Assembly: GCF_900112425.1 (NCBI RefSeq)
Contig: NZ_FOLP01000011.1
Location: forward strand, 124,001-188,000
DNA length: 64,000 bases
Reading direction: 5' to 3'
Origin: Variovorax sp. OK212
Lineage (GTDB): Bacteria; Pseudomonadota; Gammaproteobacteria; Burkholderiales; Burkholderiaceae_C
How positions within the stretch are numbered: the stretch's first letter is position 1; the number at the start of each line of letters is the position of its first letter. Positions 61,175 through 64,000 of the stretch are shown here, in pieces. The notes under the pieces are model-generated. The model made no database searches. It saw nothing but the letters and a program-made list of their open reading frames with translations, and was not told where the DNA came from. The translations under genes and the position numbers were made by a program.

Positions 61175-63676
61175 ATGCGCGCGAAATCTTCGGGCGGCCT
61201 TCGGCCGCTTTTTCTTGTGCCCGTCGTCATGGCCCTCGCGGCCTGCGCCGGCACCGCCGACCGGCAGGCATCGCAGGGCCAGGGCCCGTACAAGGCGGAG
61301 ATCCGCCGCACCGCCATGGGCGTGCCGCACATCAAGGCCGACGACTGGGCCGGCGCCGGCTACGGCTACGGCTATGCCCAGGCGCAGGACAACCTCTGCA
61401 CCATGGCCGAGGGCTTTCTCACCTTCCGCGGCGAACGCTCGCAGTTCTTCGGCGGCGACGCGCAACTGCCGGCCAACAGCACCATCGGCCGGCCGAAGAA
61501 CATCGACTCGGACTTCTTCCACCGGCACGCGATGGCGCCCGACGTGGTCGAGGCCTTCGCGAACGCGCAGCCCGACAGCATCCGCCGCATGGCCGAGGGC
61601 TTTGCCGCGGGCTACAACCGCTACGTGAGAGAGGTTCACGACGTGCGCGAAGTGCGCGACGTGCGAGAGCCTCGCGAAGTTCGCGACATGGAGGTCGACG
61701 GCGCCGCAGGCAACGCCCATGCGGCCTGCCGCGGCGAAGCGTGGGTGCGGCCGATCACCGCGGTGGACATCTACCGCCGCATGTACGCCACCAACCTGGC
61801 CGCGGGCTACAGCAACTTCGTCGCGAACATCGCGAATGCGGTGCCGCCGAACGCGGCAGCGCCGGCCAAGGTTTCCTCGGCCGGCGAACAGGGCGCGCAG
61901 CCGTTCGCGCTGGAGGTCGGCGGCAAGGCCGGCGTGGGCAGCAACATGATCGGCTTCGGCACCGCGGCCACCGGCGACGCGAGCCCGCTGCTGTTCGGCA
62001 ACCCGCACTGGTATTGGCGCGGGATCGACCGCTTCTACCAGGCGCAGATCACGATTCCCGGGCAGCTCGATGTGAGCGGCACGTCGTTCCTCGGCGTGCC
62101 GGTGATCCTCATCGGCTTCAACCAGAACGTGGCCTGGAGCCACACCGTGTCGGCGGCGCGGCGCTTCGGCCTCTACCAGCTGCAGCTCGCGCCGAACGAC
62201 CCGACCAGCTACATGCGCGACGGCCGCCCCGTGAAGATGCAGGCGCGCACCGTCACCGTGAACGTGAAGCAGGCCTCAGGGGCGGTCGAGCCGGTGACGC
62301 GCACGCTCTACACCTCGGAGTACGGGCCGCTGCTGAACCTCGGCACCCTCGAGCCGGCGCTGGCCTGGAGCCAGGCCACGGCCTTTGCGGTGCGCGACGT
62401 CAATGCCGGCAACTTCCGCACCTTTCGCACCTGGCTGCGCTGGGGGCAGGGGAAGTCGCTCGACCAGCTGATTGCCGCGCAGCGCGAGGAAGCCTCGATT
62501 CCCTGGGTCAACACCGTGGCCGTGGGCCGCGGCAGCGCGCAGGCCTGGTATGCCGACATCGGCGCGGTGCCCAACGTGTCGCCCGAACAGGTCGCGCGCT
62601 GCACCACGCCCGCCGGCCAGGCCATTGCCGCGGTGATGCCGCGCGTGCCGGTGTTCGACGGTTCGCGCAGCGACTGCGACTGGCGCACCGATGCCGACTC
62701 GGTGCAGAAGGGCGCCGTCGGCCCCGCGCGCATGCCAAGCCTGCTGCGCGGCGACTACGTGGCCAACATGAACGACAGCTACTGGCTGGCCAACCCGAAG
62801 GCGCCGCTCACGGGCTACCCGGCCATCTTCGGCCCCGCCGGCAGCGAGGCGCAGACCTTCCGCACGCGGCTCGGCCACCTGATCGCGCAGGGCCTGGGCC
62901 AGGGCGCGACGCTCGAAGCGGTGGAGCGCGCGACGCTCGGCAGCCGCGCCTACACCGCCGAGCTGTTCAAGGACCGCGCGCTGGCCATGGTGTGCAGCGT
63001 GCGCCGCATCGCGGTGAACGGCGATCCGCAGACGAAGGAGGCCTTCTCGCCGCCGCGCAACGCCGACACCGGCCCGGCCTGTGCCGCGCTCAGGGCATGG
63101 AACAACACCGGCGTGGCCTCGGCGCGCGGTGCCCATGTGTGGGACGAGTTCTGGGCGCGCGCCTTGCTGGTGCCCGCCGGCCAGCTCTACGCCGTGCCCT
63201 TCAGCGCGAGCGACCCGGTCGGCACGCCGCGCGGCCTGAAGACCTCGGCCGCGGCGCAGTTGCGGCAGGCCTTCGGCGCGGCGGTGCTGCGCGTGCAGGC
63301 CAGCGGCTACGCGCCCGACGCGCCGCGCGGCGACGTGCTGTTCGCCACGCGCAACGGCCGCAGGATCCCGCTGTCGGGCGGCTGCGACAACCAGGGCTAC
63401 TTCACGGTGCTCTGCTCGGAGAACCGGCTCGACAAGGGCGGCTACACGATGGACGGCAACCCGAACGGCAACAGCTACATGCAGGTCGTGCGCTTCCCCG
63501 AAGGCGGCGTGGAGGCGCATACCTTCCTCACGTTCTCGCTGTCGGACGACCCGGCCTCCGCGCACAACGGCGACTACACGCGCGCCTACAGCGAGGGGAA
63601 ATGGCTCAAGGTGCCGTTCTCGGAGTCGGACATCAAGGCCGACGCCGCGTACCGCAGCGTGACCATCCGGGAGTAG
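61175..63676 (+). CDS. Penicillin acylase-family lipoprotein 2
   Basis: An 833-residue paralogue of the upstream gene with a lipoprotein-type signal (VVMALAACAG). Motifs match: YKAEIRRTAMGVPHIKADDW, nucleophile Ser 256 in GVGSNMIGFG and WSHTVSAARRFG. It differs by an insert of Val-Arg-Glu/Asp repeats (about residues 150-173) encoded by 9-bp tandem units. The 141-base gap after gene 1 contains no clear terminator, so co-transcription is possible. Confidence 0.88.
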   Translation: MRAKSSGGLRPLFLVPVVMALAACAGTADRQASQGQGPYKAEIRRTAMGVPHIKADDWAGAGYGYGYAQAQDNLCTMAEGFLTFRGERSQFFGGDAQLPANSTIGRPKNIDSDFFHRHAMAPDVVEAFANAQPDSIRRMAEGFAAGYNRYVREVHDVREVRDVREPREVRDMEVDGAAGNAHAACRGEAWVRPITAVDIYRRMYATNLAAGYSNFVANIANAVPPNAAAPAKVSSAGEQGAQPFALEVGGKAGVGSNMIGFGTAATGDASPLLFGNPHWYWRGIDRFYQAQITIPGQLDVSGTSFLGVPVILIGFNQNVAWSHTVSAARRFGLYQLQLAPNDPTSYMRDGRPVKMQARTVTVNVKQASGAVEPVTRTLYTSEYGPLLNLGTLEPALAWSQATAFAVRDVNAGNFRTFRTWLRWGQGKSLDQLIAAQREEASIPWVNTVAVGRGSAQAWYADIGAVPNVSPEQVARCTTPAGQAIAAVMPRVPVFDGSRSDCDWRTDADSVQKGAVGPARMPSLLRGDYVANMNDSYWLANPKAPLTGYPAIFGPAGSEAQTFRTRLGHLIAQGLGQGATLEAVERATLGSRAYTAELFKDRALAMVCSVRRIAVNGDPQTKEAFSPPRNADTGPACAALRAWNNTGVASARGAHVWDEFWARALLVPAGQLYAVPFSASDPVGTPRGLKTSAAAQLRQAFGAAVLRVQASGYAPDAPRGDVLFATRNGRRIPLSGGCDNQGYFTVLCSENRLDKGGYTMDGNPNGNSYMQVVRFPEGGVEAHTFLTFSLSDDPASAHNGDYTRAYSEGKWLKVPFSESDIKADAAYRSVTIRE
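61622..61693 (+). repeat. Eight 9-bp units encoding a Val-Arg repeat insert in acylase 2
   Basis: Units include TACGTGAGA, GAGGTTCAC, GACGTGCGC, GAAGTGCGC, GACGTGCGA, GAGCCTCGC, GAAGTTCGC and GACATGGAG. They encode VREV/VRDV-type repeats that the paralogue lacks. Confidence 0.75.
63414..63643 (+). repeat. Near-identical 3' tract shared with the first acylase gene (copy 2)
   Basis: Partner of 60771-61000; see there. Confidence 0.8.
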
Positions 63677-63683
63677 GCGAGCA

Positions 63684-63715
63684 GGGTTGAGGTGGGATGG
63701 TGGGGCGGGGCGGGG
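63684..63715 (+). other. G-rich run with quadruplex potential
   Basis: Five G-runs of 3-4 bases occur between 63684 and 63715 (GGG, GGG, then GGGG, GGGG and GGGG separated by single C) in the 61-base gap between convergent genes. Two copies of CAAGGCGGTG follow (63716-63735). It may act as a pause or termination structure. Confidence 0.4.
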
Positions 63716-63737
63716 CAAGGCGGTGCAAGGCGGTGCC

Positions 63738-64000
63738 TCAGCGCCGCTTCGCCAGCCAGTTCCACCCGGCGCCAGCGGCCATCAGCACGCAGGTGCCGAG
63801 GAACACGGCGCGCATGCCGATGTGCCCGCCCACGAAGCCGCCCAGCAGCGGCCCGGCCACCTGGCCGGTGTACTGCGCCGAGGTCGAGTAGCCGAGCATG
63901 TTGCCGGCCACGCGCTCGGGCACGTTGTGGCGGATCACGCTGGCAATGCACGGCAGCAGCCCGCCAAGCGACAGCCCCATCAGGAAGCGCAGCACCACCA
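63738..64000 (-). CDS. MFS transporter, C-terminal part (cut by window edge)
   Basis: At least 86 residues ending GAGWNWLAKRR. The visible part has MGLSLGGLLPCIASVIRHNV and VAGPLLGGFVGGHIGMRAVF, typical of the last four helices of a major facilitator. The 5' end lies beyond the right edge. It is convergent with acylase gene 2. Confidence 0.85.
   Translation of the reverse strand, partial: VVLRFLMGLSLGGLLPCIASVIRHNVPERVAGNMLGYSTSAQYTGQVAGPLLGGFVGGHIGMRAVFLGTCVLMAAGAGWNWLAKRR

Noticed and set aside
58499..62143. Very long open frame (about 1200 codons) antisense to both acylase genes
   Set aside because: Arg/Ala/His-rich, low-complexity translation without domains, exactly the mirror of GC-rich third positions in the acylase genes.
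58768..63690. Very long sense-strand open frame (about 1640 codons) in a shifted frame across both acylases
   Set aside because: It crosses the gene boundary, has no recognisable domain and follows the codon bias of the real acylase frames.

Overview
The window reads as a very GC-rich beta-proteobacterial chromosome, most like Variovorax or a close Comamonadaceae relative. This is inferred from codon use, from several orphan Bug-type (tripartite tricarboxylate transporter) binding proteins, and from catabolic clusters each paired with a divergent IclR or LysR regulator. I see no rRNA, tRNA, CRISPR array, insertion sequence or prophage. Genes are packed tightly, often with 4-base ATGA/GTGA overlaps.

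Layout: (1) 184-4998, a four-gene nucleoside-type BMP ABC importer ending in a clear terminator, then a small secreted protein, an AraC regulator and a PDZ lipoprotein. (2) 8207-14787, a catabolic operon (HpaI-type aldolase, HpaH-type hydratase, fumarylacetoacetate-hydrolase-family protein, amidohydrolase, RidA, Bug protein) divergent from a flavin reductase and an IclR regulator. (3) 14918-17583, an overlapping NarL-type response regulator and histidine kinase. (4) 17594-22304, a cytochrome bo3 operon (cyoABCD) carrying an unexpected amino-acid-synthesis-family gene, divergent from a MocR regulator (22406-23797) across a region full of repeats; a HAD phosphatase follows.

(5) 24568-30263, a second aromatic-type operon (FMN reductase, Bug protein, VOC protein, NIPSNAP, fumarylacetoacetase, SDR) with a divergent IclR regulator. 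It retains only the last ~41 codons of what looks like an FAD-dependent aromatic hydroxylase, so its oxygenase appears to have been deleted. (6) 30295-40471, a LysR regulator and a long co-oriented island: pirin, isochorismatase-like hydrolase, XapX protein, Tat-exported amidohydrolase, DoxX, MFS exporter, Dps, alpha/beta hydrolase, a regulator-like protein with no DNA-binding domain, GNAT and a monooxygenase-domain membrane protein. The content suggests an oxidative or electrophile stress response. (7) 40462-44013, a DUF1275 membrane protein, an atypical catalase lacking the active-site Asn, and an AraC regulator.

(8) 44023-47691, amidase plus Bug protein with a divergent LysR. (9) 47716-53959, a DsbA-like protein, an AraC regulator, and an amino-acid ABC importer operon ending in a DAO-family amine oxidase, with a divergent IclR regulator. 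(10) 54058-58340, adenine deaminase, an MFS transporter, a LysR and an overlapping AraC regulator. (11) 58502-63676, tandem penicillin-acylase-family lipoproteins sharing a near-identical 3' tract. The window ends inside an MFS gene.

A theme at sequence level is short in-frame tandem repeats, usually 9 bp, in at least six separate places. Several dyads that fit LysR or IclR operators also lie in divergent intergenic regions. Nothing here is a proven new system. The best candidates for follow-up are the pirin-to-monooxygenase island, the MocR/cyo control region, the decayed hydroxylase operon and the recurrent 9-bp arrays.
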